Positions 10,843 to 22,717 of a DNA stretch of 64,000 nucleotides are shown here, piece by piece. The DNA is from Tieghemiomyces parasiticus (lineage: Eukaryota; Kickxellomycota; Dimargaritomycetes; Dimargaritales; Dimargaritaceae), in NCBI GenBank assembly GCA_027575765.1, contig JANBPT010000074.1, positions 18,647 to 82,646 of the forward strand. Reading direction: 5' to 3'. How positions within the stretch are numbered: the first letter of the stretch is position 1; each line of letters opens with the position of its first letter. A program made the translations under genes and the position numbers. Under the pieces are notes generated by a model. The model saw only the letters and a list, made by a program, of their open reading frames with translations, had not been told where the DNA came from and did not search any database.

Positions 10843-11668
10843 GGGTCGGCGTCGAGCTTGCGCCAACCCGCCATTACAGTTTACCAGTGGCAGCTCCACC
10901 ACCGACCTAGGATCCATTCCACACCTCATCAATATCCCCCATCCTCTATACTTTTCCACTTGCTGTACTTTTAAAAATAATCCAAGTGACGTTTGGCACT
11001 GGATATGCTCAATATATTGTTGCTGTTCGTTCACGGAGAGTGGGTCGAGTACCTAGAGGGATTAATGTTCCGTTGGGGTCAATTACCATCTGGACTACAC
11101 CAGCGACTTACCAGGCCTCGATGCACAGCTACTGGGTCCAGAAGAGATCCTGCCGCGGACGAGACGGCACATAGTTAATTCGGCGGGTTGGACCAGTCGC
11201 TGCCTCTTACCCTGATACCATGACCCACCACCACGGGCCGACAACGCTGCCACCCGTAAATAGCCCAGTGGGGGGGATCGGCGCCGACCACGTTCATCCA
11301 GCTAACAGTCTGCCGTACGATCCTTTCAAGGTTAGAACCTCACTGATGGGGCCACCTCTATAGTCCACCTACTGGAGACCGACACAACCAGTGAGCAAGG
11401 TGCTAGGATGGTCAGCTACTCCACGGTGTCAGTAGGGTCCACCCTATCCCCTCTAGGGGGTCGATCCGATGCCTCCAGTGTTACCCCCCCCCACCTACGC
11501 TAACGGGCGGTTGGCCCAAGTCCGCGCGTAAAATTCTAACCCCCCTCTCCGATTGCACCCTTTCGAGTCTCTCGGACCCCCTTCGCCTCCCCCCTTTTCC
11601 ATTCGCATCTGGATCGCCCATCGGTCTGGCGTAACCCCGCCATTCACCTTTCTAACTACTCGCCCTCA
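10843..11668. other. Intergenic
   Basis: Separates the PI31 gene from GPHR. The last 150 bases before GPHR are strongly pyrimidine-rich. I see no coding or RNA feature. Confidence 0.4.
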
Positions 11669-13204
11669 ATGGCCGCCGACTCGCCGCATCTCCTAGACAG
11701 CCTGGTGCTGGGGCTCTCGCTGGCCGCCTTTTTCCTCTTCGCCTGGGTCTTCCTAGTCAAGCAGCTGTTTCGGGACTACCGACGCGAGTTGACTACAGGT
11801 ACAGCGGCCTCCGAACGCGCCACGGGGGCGCAGGTGCTCTTCTCGCTAACCTTGACCTTCTCTCTGACCTTGTTCGAGCTCATCATCTTTGAGATTGCCG
11901 ACATTCTCGACCGCGGGTCGCGGTGGTTCTACTGGAAGGTGAGCCTGTACGCCATCCTCCTGCTGGTCATCGTGGTCCTCCCATTCTACCAGTTTTACCT
12001 GCTGCTGTCCCACCCGAAGGGGTCTCGCTTTGCCCGGCGGCACCGGCTGCCCCTTGCCGGGCTGGCCTGGCTTGTGTACTTCTACTTCTTTTGGCGGGTG
12101 GGTGAAAAGTTTCCGCTGCACAGCGCCGCGGGGGCCAGTCGCAGCTGGCTCGCCATCGAGCCGGCCATGGCCCGCGTCGGCGTATTTGGCGTCACCATCA
12201 TGGCCATTCTGTCCGGTTTCGGTGCGGTCAACAGTCCCTACACCACACTATTTGTGTTCATCCGCCGCGTCACCGACGACCAGCTACGAACAGTGGAGCG
12301 CAAGCTTTTACAGACCGACAAACTGCTGGCCGCTAAACGCGCCCGCCTGGCTACCGAGGAGACCCGTGCGGCGGCGGCCCACGACCAACGAGGTCTGGTC
12401 CGACGGGCGTTCCACTCGGTATCTCAGGCGACGGGTTTAGCGGACCGTACGGCGGCCGGGCTCCGTGACGAGGCCCGGGTCCTCGAGGCCCTGGCGCAGC
12501 AGATCCGGGCCGACCTGGATACGCTTCACTATGAGAAGGGTCGCTATGAGGATACGGCCACCCTGCGGGGCCAATACTTCAACCTGCTGGGCTACGTGTT
12601 CAGCGCTTACTGCGTTTACAAGGTGGTCATGGCGTTCATCAACATCGCCTTCCATCGTATTGGCCGCACGGACCCCATCACGTACGGTCTGACGCTGGCG
12701 GTCACGCACGCCAACGTGCGCCACCTGGACGTGCCCTTCTGGTCTCAGCAGCTCAGTTTCTGGTTCGTCGGAGTCATGGTGGTGTGCTCGATCCGCGGGC
12801 TGCTGGTGCAAATCATCAAATTCTTCCGGGCCTTCACGCGCACCGTGTCGCCGGCCAACGTGGTGCTGCTGCTGGCCCAGCTGATGGGGGTATACTTTCT
12901 GAGCTCGGTACTTCTGATGCGGATGAGCCTACCGCCCGAGTTCCGGCTCATTATCCAGGACGTGCTGGGAACGGTCGAGTTTCATTTCTATCAGCGCTGG
13001 TTCGACGTGATCTTTCTTGTTAGCGCCCTAGCCAGCATGGTATTTGTGTACTTTGTGCATCAGGCGCAGGTCGATACCCAGCGGGCCCTGGCCTTCGGGC
13101 AGGAGGCGGAGGAGGCAGATTGGGACCGGTTTGAGCGCGGTCTGCAACCGGTGGGCACGCCCTACGGCGACGGCCCGATCCGATTGGGCGGTGGCGAGTT
13201 GTAG
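11669..13204 (+). CDS. Golgi pH regulator (GPHR/GPR89) family membrane protein
   Basis: Intronless gene of 511 residues, close to the family's usual length. GPHR proteins are multi-pass anion channels of Golgi/ER membranes that help acidify the Golgi; plant GTG homologues were described as ABA receptors. The start gives a first membrane segment at about residues 10-30, followed by VLFSLTLTFSLTLFELIIFEI, the segment around YAILLLVIVVLPFYQFYLLL, and the family block MAILSGFGAVNSPYTT with TDDQL just after. A central hydrophilic coiled region (about 215-295) follows, then the C-terminal membrane half with GLTLAVTH, SFWFVGVMVV and VLLLAQLMGVYFLSSVLLMR. These match the GPHR_N and C-terminal (ABA_GPCR) halves. 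AATAAA lies 104 bases past the stop. Confidence 0.92.
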   Translation: MAADSPHLLDSLVLGLSLAAFFLFAWVFLVKQLFRDYRRELTTGTAASERATGAQVLFSLTLTFSLTLFELIIFEIADILDRGSRWFYWKVSLYAILLLVIVVLPFYQFYLLLSHPKGSRFARRHRLPLAGLAWLVYFYFFWRVGEKFPLHSAAGASRSWLAIEPAMARVGVFGVTIMAILSGFGAVNSPYTTLFVFIRRVTDDQLRTVERKLLQTDKLLAAKRARLATEETRAAAAHDQRGLVRRAFHSVSQATGLADRTAAGLRDEARVLEALAQQIRADLDTLHYEKGRYEDTATLRGQYFNLLGYVFSAYCVYKVVMAFINIAFHRIGRTDPITYGLTLAVTHANVRHLDVPFWSQQLSFWFVGVMVVCSIRGLLVQIIKFFRAFTRTVSPANVVLLLAQLMGVYFLSSVLLMRMSLPPEFRLIIQDVLGTVEFHFYQRWFDVIFLVSALASMVFVYFVHQAQVDTQRALAFGQEAEEADWDRFERGLQPVGTPYGDGPIRLGGGEL

Positions 13205-13230
13205 AGCTACCCACCGGACTGGCTACTGTC

Positions 13231-13265
13231 ATATATACACACACACACTCTCTCTCTCTCTCTCT
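13231..13265. repeat. (AT/AC)n(TC)n microsatellite
   Basis: Compound dinucleotide tract ATATATACACAC... followed by CTCTCT..., in the 3' UTR of the GPHR gene. Confidence 0.9.
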
Positions 13266-13307
13266 GCGGAAAAGGCCCGCTACTTGTACAGCAACTAACC
13301 CTCGTTG

Positions 13308-13313
13308 AATAAA
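13308..13313 (+). terminator. AATAAA polyadenylation signal of GPHR gene
   Basis: Exact AATAAA 104 bases downstream of the GPHR stop codon. Confidence 0.6.
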
Positions 13314-14113
13314 TGGAACACATGGACCAAGAAAGGGGATAATGGCATATGGGGAATTGCCCGTAGACTAGACAATCGGTGACCTGTCATAGGACTTGGC
13401 CTCGGGCCCACAGGGTGCCGAACAACTGCACAGTGGTGATGGTACTTGCCCTACACGTCTTCATTGTGGTACATAGCCTGGCCTGGCTGCGGATTTTGCC
13501 CAGGGCTTCTCAAACGCCGAGTATTGAAGGGGTTACCGTCTATTCACGTGACCTTGGCTAGTTGAGGGCGGTGGCAGGTTGACGTTTTAGCGCTGGTGAC
13601 GGATGATAGAGAGAGAGAGGGGTGCGCCAAGATTGCCGTCGTCATCCAAGCGGAGGGGGGCATCATGTGGGACCAAGGAGGAAGGGCGGGTTAGACCCAC
13701 AGGGCCTGCGCCGGCGTCATCCGGCCCAAGCCTCTTTCGCTCCTCCCCTTACCTCCTCCTCGCATGCCCTGGGTTTAGACTGCCCGCCCTCTCCTTCGCA
13801 TCCACCAGCAAAGTCCGCCACCCTTGCTTCCGCTATTTCTCTGGCCCCCGCCGCCCGCCCCACCGCTAATACACCTTGTACCCCGCTAGACAACAGCAGT
13901 GTTGAATTCCGAGCCCCATTTGCTGCCGCACATTGTACGTTTCCTCTCGACCGCATCTCTTCCGCTGCATCTTTTAGCCCTCTGCCTTAGTGTCCAGCCC
14001 AGTACCATCATCCCGCATCCGGCGCTGACTCTAACTTTTCCCTTCGCACCCATCTTTTCTCCGCTGCACATTCAGCCATCCCTTTGCCTCCTCACCATCG
14101 CTGCTCCAGAACC
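13314..14113. other. Intergenic, YPT1 promoter
   Basis: From about 13720 to the YPT1 start the plus strand is strongly pyrimidine-rich, as before many genes in this window. No coding feature is supported. Confidence 0.4.
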
Positions 14114-15036
14114 ATGAACCCTGAATAGTAAGTATGAGCCGTCCCTCCGGCACCCTCCCCGCCAAGTCACGCGTATTCATCCCCACACCGGTGGGCCCCC
14201 GGCCTGAACCGACCCGGTTTCACCTCCCGCCCGCCCGTCTTGGCGACTAACTCTGCGACCCCCTCCCCTCTGCATCCCCGCCCTACCTAGCGACTATTTG
14301 TTCAAGCTACTCCTCATCGGCGACTCCGGTGTGGGCAAGTCCTGCCTGCTGCTCCGGTTCGCTGACGACACGTACACGGAGAGCTACATTAGCACCATCG
14401 GCGTGGACTTTGTAAGTAATGCCTGGCGACCCCGTGGGTGAACCCGTGCCCCCCCCTCACCCGCTCCGCTCCGTCCACCGTAGCGTTTCACGGCTAACTC
14501 TCCGCGTTCCTTTTTCCACTACCCCCCCTCGCTCACCCTGTTTCTACGTATAGAAAATCCGTACCATTGAGCTCGAGGGAAAGACCGTCAAGCTGCAGAT
14601 ATGGGATACCGCCGGCCAGGAGCGTTTCCGGACCATCACCTCGTCCTACTACCGCGGTGCCCACGGTATCATCGTTGTGTATGATGTTACCGACACGGAC
14701 ACCTTCAACAACGTCAAGCAGTGGCTGCAGGAGATTGACCGCTACGCCAGTGAGGGCGTAAGCAAGCTCCTGGTGGGCAACAAGAGCGACCTTGAGGACA
14801 AGAAGGTGGTCGAGTACACTGCCGCCAAGGAGTTTGCTGACCAGCTTGGCGTGCCCTTCCTCGAGACCTCTGCCAAGGACTCCACCAACGTCGAGCAGGC
14901 CTTCTTGACCATGGCTAAGCAGATCAAAGACATCATGGACGCCGTGCCCACCAACAACCAGAAGGACAAGAAGTCCATCAACCTGGGCGGCACGCAGTCC
15001 GTTCCCCAACAGCAGAGCGGGGGTGGTTGCTGCTAG
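14114..15036 (+). CDS. YPT1: Rab1/Ypt1 small GTPase
   Basis: Exons 14114-14127, 14291-14411 and 14554-15036 give 205 residues. The first exon has only 14 coding bases (MNPE plus part of Tyr). Motifs: P-loop GDSGVGKS (residues 15-22), effector loop [15 protein letters not shown], switch [34 protein letters not shown], and a C-terminal GGGCC for double geranylgeranylation. The run from TITSS to GAHG is characteristic of Rab1/Ypt1 and shared with few other Rabs (the Rab8/Sec4 group is similar). Ypt1 controls ER-to-Golgi vesicle tethering and autophagy, cycling between cytosol and membrane with GDI. Both introns have good donors (GTAAGTATG, GTAAGTAAT) and CTAAC-type branch points. Assignment firm; Rab8/Sec4 is the only reasonable alternative. 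Confidence 0.96.
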
Positions 15037-15480
15037 ATGCCGTTTTCCATTACTCCTTCGTACCACTGACGTGTGTATAACTCCAGGGGGGGTGGTCGTT
15101 ACTCCCCTTCCCTTTCCCCTTACACACCATTCTCCTTTATCATCTGTTTTTCATTCCTATCCTGTCTAGTATGACTATGTAGCGTTCGGACCGTGTTGAT
15201 GCCCTTCAAATATAAATCTCCTCCACTTCGCAATTTTTTTTGAGGGCACGCCGGGTGCCCCTAGCATGGTAGTATTAGCCCTGGCCGCACCTAGTGGATG
15301 TTTAGAAGGGGCGCCACCCACGCGACTTGGGCATGGTCGGAAGCCATGGCCACGTTCTAATTCAACAGCGGAGGACATTACGACGGCGACATGGCCGATT
15401 TCCCTCCTACCGATCATGCTTGGCTGACCACTCCCTGATTACGGTCGGGGCATAATGGTACATTAGTTGATGGTAGAGGT
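15037..15480. other. Intergenic, convergent 3' flanks
   Basis: Region between the ends of YPT1 (+) and the SDR gene (-). Nothing beyond T- and C-rich UTR-like sequence is visible. Confidence 0.4.
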
Positions 15481-16446
15481 CTAAGCCCGTGGGGATGGCG
15501 GTCTAGAATTACGCGGTTTGCGGAAGGTTCCGAAACGCGCATCGGTCCAGTACAGGCACTGGCCGCTCAGCTCACGGTCGGCGTGCAGGGCGAGCTGGGC
15601 AATAACGTGCCCTGGCTGATCGGGCTGAACCAGCTGGCCAGACTGCTTCATATTGGTGAAACGCTCGTGCTCTGACGGCTTCATGGCTGCATGGGCCCGC
15701 TCCCGGATGAAGATTTGCATGTCCGTATCGACCACGCCCGGGGCGACCGCCAGCGTCGTCACGTCGGGCTCTTCGGCGGCCAGGCAGTCTGTCAGACGGT
15801 AAAGGGCGGCCTTGGAACAGCAGTAGGCGGACCAGCCCGTGATGGCCTTAACGGCCGCCCCAGACCCTACCATCACAACGCGACCGCGGCGCTCGCGCAG
15901 GTGCGGCAGGGTCTTCTGGGTTAAACCAATGATGGAGAAGAGGTTCACATCAAACAGAGTGCGCCAGGCATCTAGGTCCGCGTCTGCCAGCTTGGCTATC
16001 GGCTCAATAATGCTGGAAGGGGAGGGTGAAGGTGAAGGTGGGGGGGGGAGTAACCAAGGGTAAGCTGAGTTTGCTGGCGGAGCAACAGGATTGAGGGACG
16101 GGTAGACTAAACTGACCTCCCGTGGTGGGGTCAGGGGGGGGGATACTTACCCAGCGTTGTGAATCACTGCGTCAATGCGGCCAAACTGCTTCAGGGCCGC
16201 CGCGACTAGGAGGTCTCCGGTAGCGGACTTGGCGATATCGCCGACTATGAAGGTGAACTCGGGCTGGTCTGCGTCGGTGGCCGGCCGGCTTTCCTGCCAT
16301 TCGCGTTGCAGGCGGACCAGCGACTCCTCGGACCGGGCCGTGCCCAGGACGTGGGCGCCGAGACTGAGAACCTCTCGCACGATGGCCAGCCCCAGACCTC
16401 GCGAGGCGCCGGTGACGATAACCACCGGGAGATTGCTGGGGGCCAT
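15481..16446 (-). CDS. Short-chain dehydrogenase/reductase, Irc24/YIR035C-like
   Basis: Two exons on the minus strand, 16446-16151 and 16012-15481, join in phase (HNAG|IIEP) to give 275 residues. Classical SDR features: nucleotide motif TGASRGLG near residue 12, HNAG for the NNAG motif, a Ser in VVMVGSG, and the active-site YCCSK (Tyr-x3-Lys), followed by VAPGVVDTDMQ. The last segment, with GQLVQPDQPGHVIAQLALH and ELSGQCLYW, resembles yeast Irc24 and YIR035C, which belong to the benzil reductase group. It most likely reduces a carbonyl compound with NADPH in the cytosol; the substrate cannot be read. The intron has donor GTAAGTATCC. Confidence 0.93.
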
Positions 16447-18108
16447 GGCACAAAGAGGGGATTGAGGGTTGGTGGGAAGGGACGAGGGGGTGCAGCGAAG
16501 TGGGGGTCGCGTGGGGCTTGTTTCGCAGGTAGAGCCGGTTTATGAAATGAGCTGGAAATGAGGCCCGGACAAGTCAGCGAGGTTGGAATAGGCGGTAGGG
16601 GGGAGCCTCGAAGCCATTCCCCGTGTGGGGAGGGTCTTGCGGCCTGGCTCCAGGGCACACCGGCGCCTTCTGCGGTCTCAGTTGCGCCGGCTGACGTATA
16701 CCCTGGCCCAGCCCGTTCGTCCCTCCAGGGTGGCCATTGGTGGTGTGCTGGTTACTGCTGAAAGTGGAAAGGGAGGAGGACGTCGCACGCCTGGGTATCA
16801 ATCAGCCCATTGTGGCTGACCTTTGGGATACTACGCAAACTGTTCGTTTGGGCCACTGGCTTACTGGCAAGCAGACGGGCGTTAAAAGCGGTCTGAGGGC
16901 CCTGTACAGCGTGATTGCCCAGTTCAACTGCGGTTGACGACCAAGACTGAGGTCCGTGACCAAGGCCGTTCTCGGTGTAGCCTACGGGTGATGGCGGAAT
17001 TAACGAGGCTTGGGCGCCCACTAGATATCTTCCCGATCAACCGTCTACCATAGGCGACTCGGCGCCAACCCGCCTGTGCAGTGCTCATGACCCTGAGATT
17101 TAGTCGGCCGGGGCCATTGGTGCAGATCAGTCACATTTTGGAAGTTGCCAGCCTGGGCCCTTTGGCCGGGGGGTCCATCCCCTCAAGTTGATGTAGTACA
17201 CGTAAATACGCGTTAGGTGGACTGTTGATGGCTCGTACTGAGAGACCAAGTACCCCGCCCAAGGATGTCGTTTTACTTGGTCAGTTTCTCGTTACTGCTG
17301 CTGACCAATCCGCTTCGCCACCTTGGATACGTATGAAAGAGTGGACATCCAACCTCATCCCTTGAGGATATACCGCCCATTCCACGTTGTACGTCGACAG
17401 ATGGCCATGAAGCACGCCGGGGCTTTCACCACTCTGGTAGCTTCACCACACCCAGCAGCCCGTACATCGGCAGACCTACCGCCAGGCCCATCTTTCGCTT
17501 CCCCCCGGGGCGCTCTGAAATACCACGCCCTGCTTCAAGTCGTATGGGCCTATTCCAGAGTAGGACCGCTGGTACCGCGATTCTCCCCTCCCCCTGTACT
17601 CAACCTTTGGCTCCTTCCTGACGAACCTCGTCAACAAATACAAGCGCTAAACGTCTCCCTGCGGCTGGCACCAAGCCTCCGCGTGGGGTTGGCCCGCTGC
17701 CAAACCTTGGGTGCCACCGCTTCCCTCACAACCCCGCCGCCCCACCTTGCCTAGCTACCCCGCACGCGCACTTTCCCAGCCGCCGTCCACGTCACTCCAC
17801 CTTCCCCGGCCTGGTCGCCATTTGGTGCATGTAGTCGGCCAACCAACCTCTGTTTGGCCTGGGTATATCGGCCGACACGTCTCCCCTCTCCCCTCTCTTC
17901 GTCTCCTCACCTGCAAAGCTTTGTATTTGCCAACTCCCCCTACAGTACCTCCCTCCCCACCTCGCGTCGCATCTCGGCGACTTGGCTAAGCTGACGTCGC
18001 TCGCTACCATCCTATCGCTAATTCTCTAGCCACCTTGGTGCGGCGGGTCCCTCGTCTGCATATACTCGCCATCACTTTATCTATCCATCCACTGTCATCC
18101 CCCGCCTG
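16447..18108. other. Intergenic, divergent promoters of SDR and EDE1-like genes
   Basis: 1.66 kb. Bases 17700-18108 are pyrimidine-rich on the plus strand, consistent with the leader of the downstream gene. Reading frames up to 143 codons (17323-17754) show no family motif and no splice structure I could support. Confidence 0.4.
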
Positions 18109-21100
18109 ATGGACTCCCGCGGTACCACCTCGCCCTCACCGGCCGCCCGAGCGAGCCCGCTTCCGGATGCCTCAGTCTGGCACCCCACACCCGCAGAGGC
18201 CGCCGCGTTCGCTCGTTGGTTCCAGCACGTCGACACGCAAAACCGCGGACTCATCACTGGCGCCGAGGCCGTGCCCTTCTTCACCCTCTCGGGCCTTCCC
18301 GCCTCCACCCTGGGCGAAATCTGGGAGCTGGCCGACCAGGAGCGGCGTGGTAGTCTGGGGCCAGCCGCCTTCGGCGTGGCGCTCAAGCTGATCGCGCTGG
18401 CGCAGGCCGGCGAGACCCCCACCCGCACCGCCCTCCCGAAACCTGTCCCTTTGCCTCTATTCGAGGGCGCCGACGCGCCCCGCCCTGCCACCCCGCCGCC
18501 GTCCTCCTCGGCCATAAGTCCCCCGGCCGCCGCCACCACCACCGCTGGTCTCGGAACCTCGACTGACTACTTGAGCGACGCCGAGCGAGCCAAGTATACC
18601 CGTCTGTTCCACAGCTGCCAACCCGCGCATGGTCTGCTCGATGGTGACCGCGCCCGCCAGGTCCTCCTCAAGTCTAAGCTGCCGGTTGACACCCTAGGCC
18701 GTATATGGACCCTGGCCGACACGCGACGGCGTGGCGCCCTCGATCTGGCCGACTTTACCATCGCCATGTACTACGTCCAGCGTATCATGGAGGGCCGGAT
18801 GACCACCCCACCCGCCGAAGTGCCCCCGGCCCTGCTGACGAGCGCCCGCGAAGGCCGTTCCGTGCCGGCCTCCCCAGCCCTAGCCACCCCGGCGGCGACG
18901 CTGACGGCCAACTCCTGGGACGTGACCCCGGCCACCCAGACCCGTGCTGACCGCTACTTTGCCACCCTCGATCCCACCCACCGCGGTTATGTGACCGGCG
19001 ATGAAGCGGTGCCATTCTTCCTCAAGTCGCGTCTACCCGAAGCCGACCTCGCCACCATCTGGTAAGTACTGTGGTTGACATGGTGGGGTACCCAAAGGCC
19101 CGACCTCTCCCCATTCGATCATACCCGCCAGGTCGCCTTGGTCGGTCTAGAGGGCCCCCCTACCTTTTCCACTGGCGTTTATATAACCACCTTCTCCCTC
19201 CTCTCTACTGTGCGTCCACGAACTTACATGCGGGTTCTTATCCACCTCGTCCCGCATTCTTATCTACAGGGACCTGGCCGATCACAACAAGGCCGGTCGG
19301 CTCAATCGCGAGGAATTTGCCGTAGCCGTGCACCTCATTTCCGCTGCGCAGGCCGGGACTCCCCCGCCCGCCCGACTGCCCCCGTCGTTGATCCCCCCTG
19401 GACATCGTGAATTCGCTAGAGCACGGAGTCCGGCGAAACCGCGGTCTGCCAGTCAGGCCGGTTCCCGGCCTTTATCTCCGCTGGACATGCTCGACCCCTT
19501 TGGTCCCCGGGGCGCCTCGCCCCGTCCCCTCAGCCCGGAGCCTTTCGAGGCTGGCCCTACTAACAGCGTGTCTTCACCCGCTGGCCAGCTGGCCGCCATG
19601 CAAGCCCTCCTGGCGCGTAAGCACACCCGGGCCTCGGAACTGCTGACGGCGCGGGCCGCGCTCGACGGCAAAGGCACTGCGCTCAATTCTCAACTTAGCG
19701 ACCTCACTGCCCAGCTTGAACAGATCCAGGCTCGCGTCGCTGCCGAGGAGCGGGCGCTCCGTGACCTCGAAGCCGATCTACAGACGCGGAACGACCGTCT
19801 TCCCGTCCTTCGTACTCAGATCGCCGAGGCCGAGGCACGCCATGGCGAGTTGCGGGAGGCTTACGCTGCCAAAAAGCGGACCCTAGACGCCGCCGAGGCC
19901 GAACACGGCAGCTTTCAGCAGCGGCTTCAAGCAGCCCTGTCCGAGGTGCAGAAGGCCCAAGGAGATGCCCAGCGCCTCGAAGCCCAGGCTCAGGCGGACG
20001 CGGAGCGGGCGGCCATCGGCGCGCGACAGTTGGCCCAGGTGGAAACGGAGCGGGACGCCCTACGCGCCCGGCTGGCGGTGGCAGTGCAGCAGGCCGAAGA
20101 ACGCCGGACGGCCGCCGAGGCCCTAGCCACCCGCCGTGCCGCCGCCGAGCAAGAAGCCGCCGAGCTGGCCCGGGCCGTCGCAGCCAAAGAACTAGAGGCG
20201 GGGGCTACGGACCCTGCCACATCTGTAGAGGCGGGCGAGGGCGAGCCGCCAAAGGACAAGGAAGAATCATCCACCGCGGTGGAACCAGCCGCGGTGGTGC
20301 ATAACGAGGCGATGGAGCCAGCTGACTCTCATAACGATTCTCCGCACGAAGCTAGTCGCGTCCCGGAGGACGCGGCGGCGGATGACACTCGGGCGGCAGA
20401 GGTGCCGGCTGCCAGCCAACTGGAGGCCGGGCCGACGTTTGCTGCTTTCGACGCTGCTTTTGCGGTACCAGACTCGCCCCCGCCGGCCACCTCGGCCCAG
20501 GAGGACTCGGAGCGATCTTTTCACTCGGCCGCCGCCACCGCCTGGCCCGAGACCACCGCGGCTGCCCCGGTCGAGCCGGACCACCCCTTTGCCATCCCGA
20601 CCTCGGGCGAGGCCGCGAATACCACCGTTCCGTTCGCGGCTGCGTTTGAGGACCATTTTGATCCGCACCCACCCGCCACGGTGTCCGAAGGTGATGTGGT
20701 CACCCCAGTCCCGGCGCTTACCACCAATGGCGATGACTTTGATGCTCTCTTCGCGGGCATGGAGATCAACCCCCCGTCGCAGGCCGCGCCAGCACCTCCG
20801 ACTTCCGAACCTGGCGCTAAGGGCCCCGCCGCTGTCTCGGACGACGACAATGACGATGCAGAATTCCACGTGGCCCTCGATCCCCATTTTGCTGACACAG
20901 CGTCACCACCTGCCGCGGAGGCCCCCGACTTCGGTGCCGATTTTGATACCGCTTTCGGTCTGGCCACGTCCAGCGATAGTCCGTCGGCTGCCCACCACCC
21001 CGACGTTCTGCCCGCGGGTACCCCCGCCGAAGACCCCGTGGCGGCCTTTGAGCACCGCTTCCCAGACGTAACCGACCTTGATCCGTTCGCCCAGGGGCGG

Positions 21101-21829
21101 CGAGACCTCGACAGCACCGCACCTCCTCCTGCGGCCGCCAAATCCCCGACCAACGACGGGGACTTGGCCGGATTGTTTGACGAGACACCCGCAACCACCG
21201 ACCCGGAGCAGGTAGAGGCCGACGCCCGCCTGGCTCGCGAGCTAGCCCGCGAGGAGGAGCAGGCGGCCGCCCCGTCGCGTCCGACGAGTCGGAAGAAGAA
21301 GGACGGCGGTCGGTCCGCCCCGGCTGAACGGCCCGTATCCGAGCATCCGCTCTCCCCCAAAAAGTCCCGGTTCGCTCCCAGCCGCTTTAACGTCTTCGCC
21401 AAGAACCGGCTGAGCTTCGCCCCCCTTATGAAGTCGGGCAGCAATGGCGGCGGGAATGGTAAATCGACCGCGGCTACTAACGTAGACGACGCCGCCACGG
21501 GGTCACCCTATCCACGTCCCCGGCCTGTGCCCTCCTCCACCGGGGCACGCCCCAAATCTGCCGCGGTGCCCCTGTCTACGTTCGCCTTCACGCCCGAGGA
21601 CTTTGACCACGCTCACCTATCCCCCTACCCGAAAGCCGCACCGGAATCCGCGGCTCCGGCCGCGACGGTGGTACCGAACAGGACCCGCTCGGCCAAGGCA
21701 GCCGTCCCTGACACCGACGAGGTGCGCACTCTGGTGGGGATGGGATTCCCGCGCGACCGGGTTATTGAAGCTCTGGAGGTGAATGACTTCGACCTGCAGC
21801 GCGCGACCGATTACCTCTTGTCGTTCTAA
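18109..21829 (+). CDS. EDE1: Ede1/Eps15-like endocytic scaffold (3 EH domains, coiled coil, UBA)
   Basis: Exons 18109-19061 and 19270-21829 encode 1170 residues. Three EH domains lie at about 22-102 (PTPAEAAAFARWFQHVDTQ), 155-230 (YLSDAERAKYTRLFHSC) and 270-350 (TQTRADRYFATLDPT); the intron splits the third, whose TIWDLAD core spans the junction. A long Ala/Glu-rich coiled coil follows at about 420-630. Next is a Pro/Ala/Asp-rich disordered region with DPF-type motifs, then a UBA domain at the end (VRTLVGMGFPRDRVIEALEV). This order matches yeast Ede1, an early clathrin-mediated endocytosis factor at the plasma membrane that binds NPF-containing adaptors and ubiquitinated cargo. It is somewhat shorter than yeast Ede1. 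Eps15/Pan1 are alternatives, but the UBA favours Ede1. Confidence 0.93.
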
Positions 21830-22717
21830 CCAAAGTAACCCTCGCTATCTAGTGAGTTGGCCAGCACCGATGGGGTTCAGCTGTGATTAGTATCCTCGTG
21901 GCCTGGGCTTTACTGCCATGGTACGCCTCAAGGACTAAGCTTTGATACAGACCAAGAACCCCAGCCTTCACCGTCAATAGACTATTCAAATGTGTACGTT
22001 CAACACCCCCTCCTCCTCCTCCCATCCCGCATCCCTTTTTTTTTCATTGTTTGACCAGGTACCTGTGGTAACGCCGGGTTAGGCTACCACTCATCACCTC
22101 GGCCAGCGTCTAACCGGTCTATGTATTGTCTACTCCTAATTTCTTTATATGGGCCGCCCACCGGCAGGTGTTGGCCGTATTCTGTTTAATTTATTTACAC
22201 TTAATACCAGCCGTGAACGTTTAATTGTATACATTATTTTGATGGTAATTGGATATTACCGGCCGAAAAAATAACTGACTACGAAACGCGTGGGGCTGGG
22301 GCCATCGGGGTTGTCAGGCGGCGGACGCATAGTGCAAGGGACACAATCTGGGTACATATGAACAACCCCTTAGTGCAGTTGTTACGAGGTCAGCACGAAC
22401 ACTCCTCAGTTCAGGCTTGTTTTAAGTGCGACAGCGTGCCCTCAATGGGGAGTTGGGCAGACGCCAGTGACCGTGCGCTTCACTCCCCTGCAATGGGCCC
22501 TTCTGTGCACTACTCCCTCCACCACATCGTTCTGACGGGATAACAGGAACGACGCCTGGTCTGACTCAGGTCCCTCTATTTCCCTCTATCGTCTGCCCTT
22601 TTTTTTAGCTTTTGCCCATCGCCAGTCAACCGCCTGCCACCATCCACTCCTGTGACGAGCCCAATCACATGCGTCCCGACGATCTTTCCCTCTTTAACTG
22701 ACTCCTTCCCCTTCAGC
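21830..22717. other. Intergenic
   Basis: 3' flank of the EDE1-like gene (AT-richer, 22130-22270) and the pyrimidine-rich leader of the GET2-like gene. No feature supported. Confidence 0.4.

Noticed and set aside
17323..17754. 143-codon plus-strand frame upstream of the EDE1-like gene
   Set aside because: Pro/Leu/Arg-rich product inside a pyrimidine-biased leader; no recognisable domain.
20521..21498. 325-codon minus-strand frame opposite the EDE1-like gene
   Set aside because: Low-complexity Ser/Ala/Gly product antisense to a repetitive disordered coding region; no domain.
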